Shown here one piece after another: positions 38,039-46,263 of a DNA stretch of 46,263 nt. Under the pieces are notes generated by a model. That model saw only the letters and a program-made list of their open reading frames with translations, searched no databases and had not been told where the DNA came from. The position numbers were made by a program, and so were the translations under genes. Each line of letters begins with the position of its first letter. Positions within the stretch are counted from its first letter, which is position 1. Location of the stretch: assembly GCA_001577715.1 (NCBI GenBank), contig LQAA01000141.1, positions 1 to 46,263 of the forward strand, written 5' to 3'. Source of the stretch: Candidatus Adiutrix intracellularis (GTDB lineage: Bacteria; Desulfobacterota; Desulfarculia; Adiutricales; Adiutricaceae).

Positions 38039-40240
38039 ATGACTTTACCGCCGCCGGATCCGTCTGCCATCTGTCTGGAAATTATCTCCGGTCGTATTGA
38101 GCGTATCACCTTTACCAATGCGGATAATGGGTATACGGTTTTGACCGTACGCCCTATGAAACCGGGTAGACTCGTGACCGCAGTGGGTATCTTTCCTGGC
38201 CCGGTGGAAGGGGAATATGTAGAAATGGAGGGGAGGTTCGCTGACAATCTAAAGTATGGTCGTCAATTCCGGGTGACCAGCGCTCGTCTGCTGCCCCCTC
38301 GGACCGAAGCCGGACTTAAAAAGTATCTGGGCTCGGGTCTGATCCGAGGGGTGGGGCCAGTTCTGGCCGGGCGCTTGGTGGATCATTTTGGCCCACGGAC
38401 TTTGGAAATTCTGGATAGCCATCCTGAGCGCTTGGTCGAGGTGGAAGGTTTAGGGCCTCATCGCCGTGAAATCGTTATTGAAGCCTGGCGGAAGAGTCAG
38501 GGGCTCAAGAGGCTGCTAGAATTTTTAGCCGAATTCGGCCTGGGCCCTGCCATCGGTCTTAAGATAATCCGCCGTTTGGGCGACGGGGCCGAACAGCTCA
38601 TTCGCGAAGATCCTTATCGTCTAGCTTATGAGATTAACGGCGTAGGTTTTCCTACGGCCGACAAGGTGGCTGGTAGTCTGGGTCTAACCCCGAATTCTCC
38701 CCTGCGCCTGGAGGCAGGCTTAGTTTACGCCTTGAACCAGGCGACCGAACAGGGGCATGTTTACACCCCCGATCAAATTCTGTTGGCCGCCGGGCATAAA
38801 CTCTTACCGGAAGCGAACCGGGGGGAACTTAAAGCCGCTTTGGGTCGTCTTATCCTGACTGGCCGGGTTAAAAGCGGACTGCAGGATGAACCAGGCGAGA
38901 TTGACGTTTACCCCCCCCGTCTTTACCGGGCTGAAACCTGGGTGGCTCACGACTTGTTAGCTATTCTCCATACCCGGCCGGATTGTGAAATTCCTCGTCA
39001 GGATAAAGCCCTAGTCTGGGCCGAGCAAAGTTTGCATTTGAATCTGTCCGATAGTCAGCGTCAGGCGGCTCGATTAGCCTTGGAAAAGAAGATTCTCATC
39101 ATCACTGGCGGCCCTGGCACTGGCAAGACCACTCTCACCCGTGTCATCACCACTATTTTCGGAGCCGTTCATGCCCGGTTGGGTCTAGTAGCCCCCACGG
39201 GTCGGGCTGCTCGCCGTCTATCTGAGGCTACGGGCCGGCCCGCCCAGACGGTGCACCGTCTGCTGGAATATTCTCCTCAGGCTGGTGGTTTTCTGCGTGG
39301 GCCCGGGCACAAGCTAGAATTGGATCTGCTGCTCATCGATGAAGTATCCATGGTGGATATAGGGTTGATGAACCAAATTGTGGGGGCTCTGCCTTATTCA
39401 GCCCGCCTTATAATTGTGGGCGACCGGGACCAATTGCCATCGGTGGGGCCGGGGCGAGTTTTAGCTGATCTTTTGGATTCCGGCCTTATGCCTGTAGCCC
39501 GTCTTACTGAAATTCATCGCCAGGCCGCCGGCAGTCAAATAGTTCGTGCCGCTCACCAGGTAAGTCAGGGTTTTATGCCTGAAAGCAGCCGTAACCGAGA
39601 GCAGGGCGATTTTTATTTTATGGAAGAAAATGATCCTGCTAGGATTATCAAAAAAATCCTGTATTTGGTTACAAAAAAAATTCCGGCTAAGTTCGGTCTT
39701 AATCCAAGAGAAGATATTCAGGTACTGACCCCCATGCATGGTCGGGGCCTAGGCACTGATGATCTCAACCAGATTCTGAGCCAGAGCCTCAACCCTGGTG
39801 GTGGCCCCGCTATTACCCGTTTCGGCCGTAGCTTTCGTCGTAGTGATCGGGTAATGCAGCTTCGAAATAATTACCAGCGCGAAGTTTTCAACGGCGACAG
39901 CGGCTTCATTGATCGGATAGATTTTGAAACTCAGGAAATAATCGTCAATTTCGACGGCCGTTCTACCGTTTACGATTTTAATGATCTTGATGAACTTACT
40001 CTAGCTTATGCTATAACTATTCACAAGTCTCAGGGTTCGGAATTTCCCGTGGTTATTATTCCCTTGACCAGAGCTCACCATATCATGCTGCGTCGTAATC
40101 TGCTCTATACTGCCATCACCCGCGGCCGCCGATTCGTCGTTATCATAGGCTCCACTGCGGCTTTGCGCGCGGCCGTCCGTAACGACCAGGAAATTATCCG
40201 TCGCTCTCGTCTGGTCAATCGGTTGTGGGGAGGCCGCTAA
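38039..40240 (+). CDS. recD2: RecD2-type ATP-dependent DNA helicase
   Basis: A 733-residue superfamily-1 5'-3' helicase of the RecD2 (YrrC) kind, acting in repair without RecBC. An N-terminal OB/HhH region (to about residue 200) includes GLIRGVGPVLAGRLVDHFG and FLAEFGLGPAIGLKI. Walker A ITGGPGTGKTTLTR lies at about 354-367, Walker B LLLIDEVSMVD follows, and VGDRDQLPSVGPGRVL is motif III. Near the C-terminus AITIHKSQGSEFPVVIIPL and LLYTAITRGRRFVVI are motifs V and VI. Frame and length are normal. It is probably co-transcribed with trmB. Confidence 0.94.
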   Translation: MTLPPPDPSAICLEIISGRIERITFTNADNGYTVLTVRPMKPGRLVTAVGIFPGPVEGEYVEMEGRFADNLKYGRQFRVTSARLLPPRTEAGLKKYLGSGLIRGVGPVLAGRLVDHFGPRTLEILDSHPERLVEVEGLGPHRREIVIEAWRKSQGLKRLLEFLAEFGLGPAIGLKIIRRLGDGAEQLIREDPYRLAYEINGVGFPTADKVAGSLGLTPNSPLRLEAGLVYALNQATEQGHVYTPDQILLAAGHKLLPEANRGELKAALGRLILTGRVKSGLQDEPGEIDVYPPRLYRAETWVAHDLLAILHTRPDCEIPRQDKALVWAEQSLHLNLSDSQRQAARLALEKKILIITGGPGTGKTTLTRVITTIFGAVHARLGLVAPTGRAARRLSEATGRPAQTVHRLLEYSPQAGGFLRGPGHKLELDLLLIDEVSMVDIGLMNQIVGALPYSARLIIVGDRDQLPSVGPGRVLADLLDSGLMPVARLTEIHRQAAGSQIVRAAHQVSQGFMPESSRNREQGDFYFMEENDPARIIKKILYLVTKKIPAKFGLNPREDIQVLTPMHGRGLGTDDLNQILSQSLNPGGGPAITRFGRSFRRSDRVMQLRNNYQREVFNGDSGFIDRIDFETQEIIVNFDGRSTVYDFNDLDELTLAYAITIHKSQGSEFPVVIIPLTRAHHIMLRRNLLYTAITRGRRFVVIIGSTAALRAAVRNDQEIIRRSRLVNRLWGGR

Positions 40241-41040
40241 TGAAACCAGGGTCACTTGGTCACTCGCTCAGTAGGTGGCCTGTTAATCCCTATAAAGGGT
40301 TGCTACGGCAGCGCCTGAGGGTACGTTGAATAGTTTACGAAGTGCACTATTATTTAGCGGTAGTGAATAATTATCCGTGATTATTGGACTGCTTACGCCG
40401 CTACGCACGAAAATATCCGGGTTGAAGACCAGAAATTTAAATTGTAACTAGGTAGTTCTAGCGAAAGTAGTAGTTTCGCCGATTCGGCCGTTACCAATGC
40501 TAATAGTGGCGACTTTTTCGAACCTAGTTTTAGAATAGTAGCATTGAAATGTAGAGGATAAGCGTTAGCCGGTTTAGTTAGGGCTAGGGGTAGAGTATTA
40601 AGTACTAACAGGGTCGGTTCCCTCCTACCTTGAAGGAGGCTGCACTCTCGGTTTCGTCGTCGTAGCTACCGCTGGCGGTATTATCCCTTAAGTCCTTACG
40701 GCTACTAATTACGCTAATCGGAGCACGATATTTTTTATATTTATGGTTTTATCGGTCGTTAAGAGAGTCAAACTGCCGCCATACGCATTATTTTTGTTAC
40801 CATCATTACTGTTCGTGGTATTACTGCCGTCACTACTCTGGCCATCATCACCGGCGTTGATTATTATATTTCTATCCTTGTCTATAGCCAGTTTGTTAAT
40901 TTAAAATTTTACAAGTAAAAGTACGATAAGATATTAATACTACGATAATAAGATAATATTATTATAATAAAAACGTATGTATGTAGATGTTGATTCCTAT
41001 TTAATATATTAGGATTAATTAGTTATTATATATCTTTGTC
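40241..41040. other. Decayed stretch with low-complexity patch, nothing named
   Basis: No frame of useful length carries a recognised domain. On the minus strand, 40,790-40,870 encodes an S/N/D/G-rich patch (DDGQSSDGSNTTNSNDGNKN), as in some surface proteins. A small inverted repeat (cctcc/ggagg) lies near 40,625-40,645. The 40,900-41,030 end is very AT-rich. Confidence 0.4.
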
Positions 41041-41044
41041 CGCC

Positions 41045-41990
41045 GAATTGAATGCGTTGATACTGACGAAAATGAGCTCTATGGGGCTATGGACTGACTA
41101 ATGGACAAGTAGTGAGCTATTGAAGTCAGGCTTGGGTAAAAATACATTTTATGACGAGAATATCATATTTTACGATCTTTTGCCAAGTTATATCGAAGGC
41201 GCGTATCGTCAGTTAGGGTGTTTCGGGTATTCTCTTAATAAAAAGAGCGGGAATACTAGATAAACTATGGTCTACTGATAGATAGAGATGGGTGGCCCAT
41301 ATCTATCATTACTTGGTCGAGCAATACTTCTGATTTAGGTGTATTCATCTCGATTATTGAAAGAGTTAGAATTGAATTTGGGCTAGGTATAATAATGGGT
41401 TTAGGTGACCATGAAATGTTGAGAGCTAAAAAAGTAACTCTTCTGCGAGCCATGGAAGCCATAGGCCGAATAAGCGTTGTATAATCTACATTTAGATGGA
41501 GATAACTTGATAATTGTAAAATACAGCTAACTCTTTTTAAGTTTGTAGCACCGAACGAATATTCGGGAGAGAGGCTAATAGCCTGACGAAATCTATTTTT
41601 AGTCGATAAGCGGGCTAAAACTAGAGAGGAATTGCCAGCCGGCACTGAGGAAGATTTGGAGTAAATTAGGACCAGTATTGAAACCATATGTTTAAAGAGG
41701 GGGAGATCATGGGTCCAGTTGTCGGGTAGAAGATAAAGTGCAAAAAGTTTAAAAAACAATTTATTCTTGAAATCGGTAGAACCTCATTCTGCTTTCGTCA
41801 CCACATTTTTAGTCTAGAGTAAGGATCGATGTTGGATAGGATCTATTAATTAGAATATCAATGCTCTAACAGCTCGCTCCTCAGTTCGAGTAGTTTCCGC
41901 TTGAACAACTGCTAAGTTAACGGAGATGCTTAAAATCAAGCTAGCAAAAGTGCTACATTCACTCAGATAGATTTATTCACCCCGCTACAA
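41045..41990 (+). mobile_element. IS1634-family transposase relic, plus orientation
   Basis: Reading the plus strand: FYDLLPSYIEGAYRQLGCFG, GYSLNKKSG, then DRDGWPISI and SSNTSDLGVFISIIERVRIE. After FGLGIIMGLGDHEMLRAKKV come EYSGERLIA, RNLFLVDKRAKTREEL and EEDLE. These match, in order, the IS1634 DDE transposase (consensus YDxSSSYFEG..CPLAxxGYxRDxKxG..G.P..VEVFPGNTSD...FGL..VVxVGDRGM...YPGERLIVCRNPLLAEERARKREELL..TExDLEKI). The N-terminal quarter and both ends are missing, and many stops are present. Confidence 0.85.
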
Positions 41991-42780
41991 CAAAAAGCTT
42001 TCGATTTGCTCTAATCTATAAATCGTATCCAGTAATTAAATATTATCTTCTTAAATAATAGCTTAAAATAATTATTAAACAACTTAATTAGTTGTGGAGC
42101 TTTAGCTTAAATATTCTACGACTTTATCTATAATTGCCGAACGTTCGTTGATGTCCGTATTTTTCATGAACGATTTTATTTTAGGCGCATCTCTTTTTTT
42201 TCTGACTACAAATTCTTTCAAATTGGGCCTCTATGCCTCAATATGCTAAATTAAATGTATTTTTTAATTAGTTTTCAAAAATTAGCAGGTATTATTATTG
42301 AGCAGGATTTATGAATTAAGTTAAATTGAGGGTTTTTTGTTAATAAGACGGAGCCTAGGGATGCTATTGAAAGTAGAAAGTTTATTATTGGTAACTTATA
42401 CAATATAGCTTATTTGATATATATTAAAGTTGATAATGGTAAGATTATCTAAGATACTGGGGAAAAGAAAAATGGGGAATCTATCCGTCATTGTTTTCTT
42501 TATTATTTTTTGGTTGGTGCTACTTGAGCTTTACGCTAGCGCTACAGGGTCGCGGGTTTCCTTTTAAAATAATTTTTAATCGGTAAAAGTTAATTTCCTC
42601 TAGGCTTTGCGCATATGTTATTTAGCATAATAGGCTAACAAATACGAAAACAAATGCACCCTAGCTCTTGATTCTGGATAGTGATAAATTAGCTAAATTT
42701 TGTCGCCGATAGTTTTTATCGTACGGAAGGTTTGTTAAACTTGTGGTAATTTTTTATAATTGCTACTATAGTCTTCGATG
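41991..42780. other. AT-rich spacer between IS relics
   Basis: Dense stops in every frame. A tRNA-like string near 42,520-42,565 does not fold. No inverted terminal repeats of the flanking IS relics were recognised. Confidence 0.4.
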
Positions 42781-43269
42781 TTCATTTTTCCTGGTAGAAT
42801 CGAAGTTTTGATAATATAGATACTATAAAGAGACTTAGTTGTAGATTTCCATTCTTAACCAACCTATGAATTAAAGTCGAACGCAAGGCGACAATTCAGT
42901 TAATACTTTTCCCAGTTTTCATAAGTTTAATATTTTTAGAGCTTAATATCTCCAAGCCACCATCTATGACCATTATTTTCAATCCAAAATTATGACGAAT
43001 CTTTTTTATGGTCAGTAAAAATTTATGATATTGGAAGTGTTCTTAGGCCATAGTTTTATGGGTATTGGACGTTCGTACTTGCCATCAAGAAAGCCATAAT
43101 TAATTTTGTTAGTTACTGCGTTTTTGTTGTAGTTGTAATCATATTGGGCCAAGGGATAATATTCGTTTTCGACGTAGTTTGATGAGAAGCCATAATAAGC
43201 CAAATCGCCAGGATGCATAAGACGCTTGACTAGTTTGTTCTTGATTTTATCCTGACACCCTAAAAAGCT
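42781..43269 (-). mobile_element. IS1634-family transposase relic, C-terminal part
   Basis: On the minus strand: FLGCQDKIKNKLVKRLMHPG, DLAYYGFSSNYVENEYYPLA, QYDYNYNKNAVTNKINYGFL, KLWPKNTSN and FGLKIMVIDGGLE. These match the catalytic core of IS1634 transposases (consensus QDKIEKKLAKRHL..GDL.LYDVSSSYVEG.YCPLA..GYNRDKK). It is the direct continuation of the N-terminal part at 44,138-44,565; the break coincides with the IS66-type insertion. The 92-codon open frame at 43,012-43,290 is a surviving piece of it. Confidence 0.85.
43262..43269 (+). repeat. Target-site duplication, left copy
   Basis: AAAAAGCT directly abuts the GTAA end of the IS66-type element. The other copy, TAAAAGCT, matches 7 of 8 bases. 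Eight-base duplications are the rule for IS66. Confidence 0.7.
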
Positions 43270-44129
43270 GTAATCGTTTACGGAAAACACAACAGTATTT
43301 TATAAGTTGAGAAGTGAATGTGGGGTCTAACTGGTATAAAAAGCGATTATAAAGTAAGATGGCGTAGCCGGTCCAGAAACCTTAAACTCTAATTTCGGAC
43401 TTTATGAAGCGGATCTTCAGACAAAACACCGCACATCGCGGATAAAATACCCTAGGTAGAATTAGGCCAGAGCTGAGCTGCCTTTAAAATAAATGCGGTG
43501 ACAGGTTACTCAAAGTTTTGGTTATTTCTCCACGACTGATTGGATATCCTAAGACATTAGTCAAAAATAATTGTACTAATAAGTATTAAGTATAGGCTTT
43601 GTTCTTTAAAAAATCCAGACAAGCGACCAGATTAGGCTCGATAAAATTAGTGGTTAAGGTTTCATATGAGATGATCAAGTCTATTTATTGATGAACAATG
43701 TCTGCGATTGGTTCAGCTAATAGTTCCTCGCCGAAAGTACAGACTCTTGATTCTGGCTTGAATCGTTGTATTTTGTTAAGTCTAGCAGTGATAAAATTTT
43801 AACGGAAATAGGGAGAATGACCAGGGTAAGCTCCCATTTTATGTTTATTATTATTATTATGTCTTTTGGGTAGAGCTGGGGTAATAATATCAAATAGTGG
43901 CTGTTTCGAGGAGTTATAGGAATCTCTTTTAGTTCCAGCTAATTTAGATTCTAGTTCGATAACTTTAGCCTATAGAACCGTCTTTTTTTCAGATAAGATT
44001 AATCACTTTGACTCTAACTCGACTATACGTTGGAGAACTTGTAAATTGAGACATATCGAAGTTCATAGACTAAACATAGTGTAATATTCTAATAAAAATA
44101 CGTTTATTTTAACTACCGTGAATAGTTAC
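43270..44129 (-). mobile_element. IS66-family element, internally deleted
   Basis: This 860-base element runs from GTAATCGTTTACGG (43,270) to the inverted GTAACTATTCACGG (read on the minus strand from 44,129). GTAA ends are characteristic of IS66. Inside, on the minus strand, VLQRIVELESK, VIELESKLAGTKRDSYNSSK and MGAYPGHSPYFR match the TnpC N-terminus (consensus ELExxLxxNSxNSSKPPS..GxQPGHxG). Near 43,540 FLTNVLGYPIS and ITKTLSNLS resemble its middle (LFGxPISxGTL). The DDE core is largely missing: a full element is about 2.5 kb or a lone tnpC about 1.5 kb. It is flanked by an imperfect 8-base direct repeat and splits an IS1634 transposase. Confidence 0.8.
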
Positions 44130-44137
44130 TAAAAGCT
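44130..44137 (+). repeat. Target-site duplication, right copy
   Basis: TAAAAGCT abuts the other GTAA end of the IS66-type element and pairs with AAAAAGCT at 43,262-43,269. Confidence 0.7.
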
Positions 44138-44565
44138 AATTAATAGTAGCATAAAGGTTTTTCTTGTCGGTGCCTTCAATTTTAAATTCGGTGGCCAGAG
44201 TGCTTAAATTCTAAATGGCGTATGTTCTTAAGTTATTTTTGGGAGAGATAATATGCGCGGCTATCATAGCTAAGATTAGATTACGTTTAGGCTCTGATTT
44301 AGAGAAAATGAGTTTTGGTAGTTCAAGTTTTTTCATAGTTACTATAACAGTCTGAACGTGACCATGGGGGTTTGGTCGAATGATTGAAAAAACTTCTGTG
44401 GTTTAGATGAAAGATTCCTCTTCTAAGGTTGTGTTTAAGCGAATTAATGGTATTAGGAGCAAGGCAGGAAAGGTTAGCCAGGATTTTTTAACCTTTTCGT
44501 TTCCTTAGTACGATTATCGTAGAAAAATAGCTAGAGACGAGTTACAGTTTAGTACTGAATTTATA
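44138..44565 (-). mobile_element. IS1634-family transposase relic, N-terminal part
   Basis: On the minus strand: KKSWLTFPALLLIPL, VFSIIRPNPHGHVQTVI, MKKLELPKLIFSKSEPKRNL, ILAMIAAHIISPKNNLRTYA, NLSTLATEFKIEGTD and KKNLYATIN-stop-LL. They match the IS1634 N-terminus (consensus GxVKKRTLANLSxLP...HGHVxAV...LAMIxARIxxPxSKLAT...DLYAAMDWLL). The text stops exactly where the IS66-type element begins and resumes on its other side. Confidence 0.85.
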
Positions 44566-44831
44566 TACATAGCTAAAAAATAATATAATATAATATTAAG
44601 TTAATAATTAAGTATTATTTATATTAGTATATATATTATAATTAAGTAGTTAGTTTAATATTAAATTTAATATATTTTAGCGAAAAACCGCTAAAAGGTT
44701 AAGCTAAAATAAAATGATAATATAATATCAATATATTAGTAATAATAAATTTAATCGACATTAAATTCCCACGTTATTTGACTACTGGCTAGAATTAGGT
44801 GTGGGGGGCAGAGCACTCTACTAGGAACGGA
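44566..44831. other. Extremely AT-rich stretch with a hairpin
   Basis: Almost pure A/T, interrupted by a perfect 8-base inverted repeat TTTTAGCG/CGCTAAAA at 44,675-44,682 and 44,689-44,696 with a six-base loop. The hairpin could be a weak bidirectional terminator. No DnaA boxes or other origin signals were recognised. Confidence 0.4.
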
Positions 44832-44860
44832 TAGTCAGGATAGTCGTCCGGTGCTATAAT
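44832..44860 (+). promoter_or_regulatory. Promoter of rpiB and malic enzyme genes
   Basis: TAGTCA at 44,832-44,837, a 17-base spacer and TATAAT at 44,855-44,860 with an extended TG at 44,852. The predicted 5' leader to rpiB is about 85 bases. Confidence 0.65.
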
Positions 44861-44951
44861 GGTTTTTATTCTGAAAATATCTTTATTAGGCGCCGAAGAG
44901 AGCGTCGGCCTTCTCTTAAAGGCAGAGAGAATGCAGATCGGGAGGAGAAAA

Positions 44952-45386
44952 ATGAATATCGCCTTGGCTAGCGACCATGCCGGCCGCGAATATAAAAAAA
45001 TGATCGGGGAACATCTAGCTGCTAAAAATATAGACGTTGCGGATCTAGGTCTTCCTGAAGAACAGATTAAGGCTGACTATCCTAACTACGCCCGCAAGGT
45101 GGCGGCGGAGATAATAGCCGAGCGGGCGGAGGTAGGTATTCTCATTTGCGGCACTGGCACGGGCATGGCCATAGCGGCTAATAAAATTAGGGGTATTCGG
45201 GCGGCAGTTTGTACTTGTGAAATTATGGCCCGTTTGGCTCGCTGCCACAATAATGCCAATGTTCTTGCTCTTGGAGCTCGGGTTATCGGGCCTGAGCTAG
45301 CTCTGGCCCTGGTCGATGCCTTCATGGCTGCTGAATTTGAGGGTGGCCGCCATCAGCAACGGTTGGATTTAATTGAGGGAGGTTAG
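44952..45386 (+). CDS. rpiB: Ribose-5-phosphate isomerase B
   Basis: A 144-residue RpiB, interconverting ribose 5-phosphate and ribulose 5-phosphate in the pentose phosphate pathway. ASDHAG at 6-11 binds the phosphate. The catalytic base C66 is in ILICGTGTGMAIAANK, and H99 in CHNNANVLALG is conserved. GGGAGGAG lies just before the ATG at 44952, which decides the start; the open frame reaches 31 codons farther but without family likeness. Six bases separate its stop from the malic enzyme ATG. It ends with TAG. Confidence 0.95.
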   Translation: MNIALASDHAGREYKKMIGEHLAAKNIDVADLGLPEEQIKADYPNYARKVAAEIIAERAEVGILICGTGTGMAIAANKIRGIRAAVCTCEIMARLARCHNNANVLALGARVIGPELALALVDAFMAAEFEGGRHQQRLDLIEGG

Positions 45387-45391
45387 TAAGC

Positions 45392-46263
45392 ATGGATTAC
45401 GCGTGGGAATCACTTAAAAAACATTACGAGTGGAAGGGTAAGTTGAGCATAGAGTCCAGGGTGCCGGTGGCTTCTAAGGAAGACTTGGCTTTGGCCTACA
45501 CTCCCGGGGTAGCCCAACCCTGTCTGGAGATTCAGAAAGATCCAGCTAAATCTTTTGAACTAACCGGGCGCTGGAACACCGTGGCCGTGATTACTGATGG
45601 TACGGCCGTTTTAGGTCTGGGTGATATTGGCCCAGAGGCTGGAATGCCAGTCATGGAAGGTAAATGCGCCCTTTTTAAGGCTTTCGGCGGGGTAGATGCA
45701 ATTCCCTTATGCCTGCGTACCAAAGATGTTGATGAGATTGTGCGAGTTATAACTTGGTTAGCCGGGAGTTTTGGCGGTATTAATCTGGAAGATATCTCTG
45801 CTCCGCGCTGCTTTGAAATAGAGCGGCAGCTCAAAGTTACTTGCGATATTCCAGTTTTTCATGATGACCAGCATGGTACTGCCGTAGTGACTCTGGCTGC
45901 CCTACTCAACGCTTTGAAGGTCACCGGTAAAAAACTGGAAGAAATACGTGTTGTGGTTGGTGGGGCTGGAGCGGCTGGGGTGGCTGTAGTTAAACTTCTA
46001 CTTTCAGTGGGCTTAGGTGATGTAGTCATGAGCGATATTGCCGGGATCATTCATGAGGGCCGGGCTGAATTGAATGAGATTACCCGGGAAATGGCCCGCC
46101 TAACTAATCGCCGGGGCTTAACTGGGAATTTAGCCGTGGCTCTGCGAAATGCAGATGTTTTCATCGGTCTATCGGCGTCGGGGACGGTTAGTCCGGATAT
46201 GGTTCAGAGTATGGCTAAAGATTCGGTTATCTTTGCCTTGGCCAACCCCAGTCCGGAAATAGA
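45392..46263 (+). CDS. Malic enzyme (NAD(P)-dependent), cut by window edge
   Basis: An open frame of 290 codons running off the window. Malic enzyme decarboxylates malate to pyruvate with reduction of NAD or NADP. Motifs in order are YTPGVAQPC, VITDGTAVLGLGDIGPEAG (dinucleotide and active-site region), INLEDISAPRCFEIE and DIPVFHDDQHGTAV, with the metal-binding acidic residues. The Rossmann fingerprint VVGGAGAAGVAV follows. Layout matches the short bacterial form of about 400-440 residues; cofactor preference cannot be told. A GGAGG lies about 10 bases before the ATG. Co-transcribed with rpiB. Confidence 0.94.
   Translation, partial: MDYAWESLKKHYEWKGKLSIESRVPVASKEDLALAYTPGVAQPCLEIQKDPAKSFELTGRWNTVAVITDGTAVLGLGDIGPEAGMPVMEGKCALFKAFGGVDAIPLCLRTKDVDEIVRVITWLAGSFGGINLEDISAPRCFEIERQLKVTCDIPVFHDDQHGTAVVTLAALLNALKVTGKKLEEIRVVVGGAGAAGVAVVKLLLSVGLGDVVMSDIAGIIHEGRAELNEITREMARLTNRRGLTGNLAVALRNADVFIGLSASGTVSPDMVQSMAKDSVIFALANPSPEI

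Noticed and set aside
41265-41759. 164-codon open frame on the minus strand
   Set aside because: The opposite strand carries clear IS1634 transposase text, so this frame is its shadow.
42520-42570. tRNA-like string with CGCGGGTTT near a GCTTTACGC segment
   Set aside because: No acceptor stem and no consistent cloverleaf could be formed.
44566-44800. AT-rich region as a replication origin
   Set aside because: No DnaA boxes or origin-type neighbour genes were seen; AT-richness is common in the decayed parts.
1-46263. CRISPR array, toxin-antitoxin pair or prophage
   Set aside because: No regularly spaced direct repeats, no recognisable toxin-antitoxin families and no phage structural genes were found.

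Overview
This window looks like part of a decaying, AT-drifting genome of a host-restricted bacterium, most plausibly a deltaproteobacterium (Desulfobacterota). The lineage is inferred from the order xerC-hslV-hslU-argB-argD-argF, the fliW/csrA pair, and a phoH-pgpH-ybeY block. The pattern of intact housekeeping 'islands' in long stretches of multiply broken genes resembles intracellular gut-protist symbionts of termites (for example the Adiutrix type). That host is a guess; the decay itself is read directly from the sequence.

Layout. From 0.5 to 2.3 kb lies a divergent type-4 uracil-DNA-glycosylase-like gene followed by an unrecognised broken gene. From 12.5 down to 2.3 kb, on the minus strand, runs one tight operon: (broken csrA)-fliW-xerC-hslV-hslU-argB-argD-argF-phoH-pgpH-ybeY. 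It covers DNA-dimer resolution, proteolysis, arginine synthesis, c-di-AMP breakdown and rRNA processing. Next come tRNA-Asp with a clear promoter, a broken DUF554 membrane protein, about 1.3 kb with nothing recognisable, and tRNA-Leu(CAG). Then follow ribF (15-16 kb), a ruined hybrid histidine kinase (16.4-19.1 kb) and the overlapping pair priA-menA (19.2-22.7 kb). A relic flagellar operon, fliF(tail)-fliG-fliH-fliI, runs up to 27.1 kb and directly into gpmI, nlpC/P60 and rodA (27.1-30.7 kb). A full-length but dead pyruvate kinase (minus strand) faces away from an intact OleA-type thiolase (32.3 kb). A dead polar amino-acid ABC transporter (34.6-37.1 kb) precedes trmB-recD2 (37.1-40.2 kb). From 41 to 44.6 kb are two IS1634-family relics in opposite orientation, the second split by an IS66-type insertion with recognisable ends and an 8-bp target duplication. 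The window ends with rpiB and a malic enzyme cut by the edge.

Taken together, replication/repair (PriA, RecD2, XerC), cell wall (RodA, NlpC/P60), menaquinone, FAD, arginine and central carbon functions are kept. Motility (fli genes, csrA), environmental sensing (hybrid kinase, a PAS fragment), amino-acid import, pyruvate kinase and insertion sequences are lost. The most notable points are an intact fliW heading an essential operon although its partner csrA and the flagellar genes here are dead, the nested IS66-in-IS1634 structure, and a retained OleA-like enzyme with no other ole gene in view. I found no CRISPR array and no evidence of a recoded genetic code.
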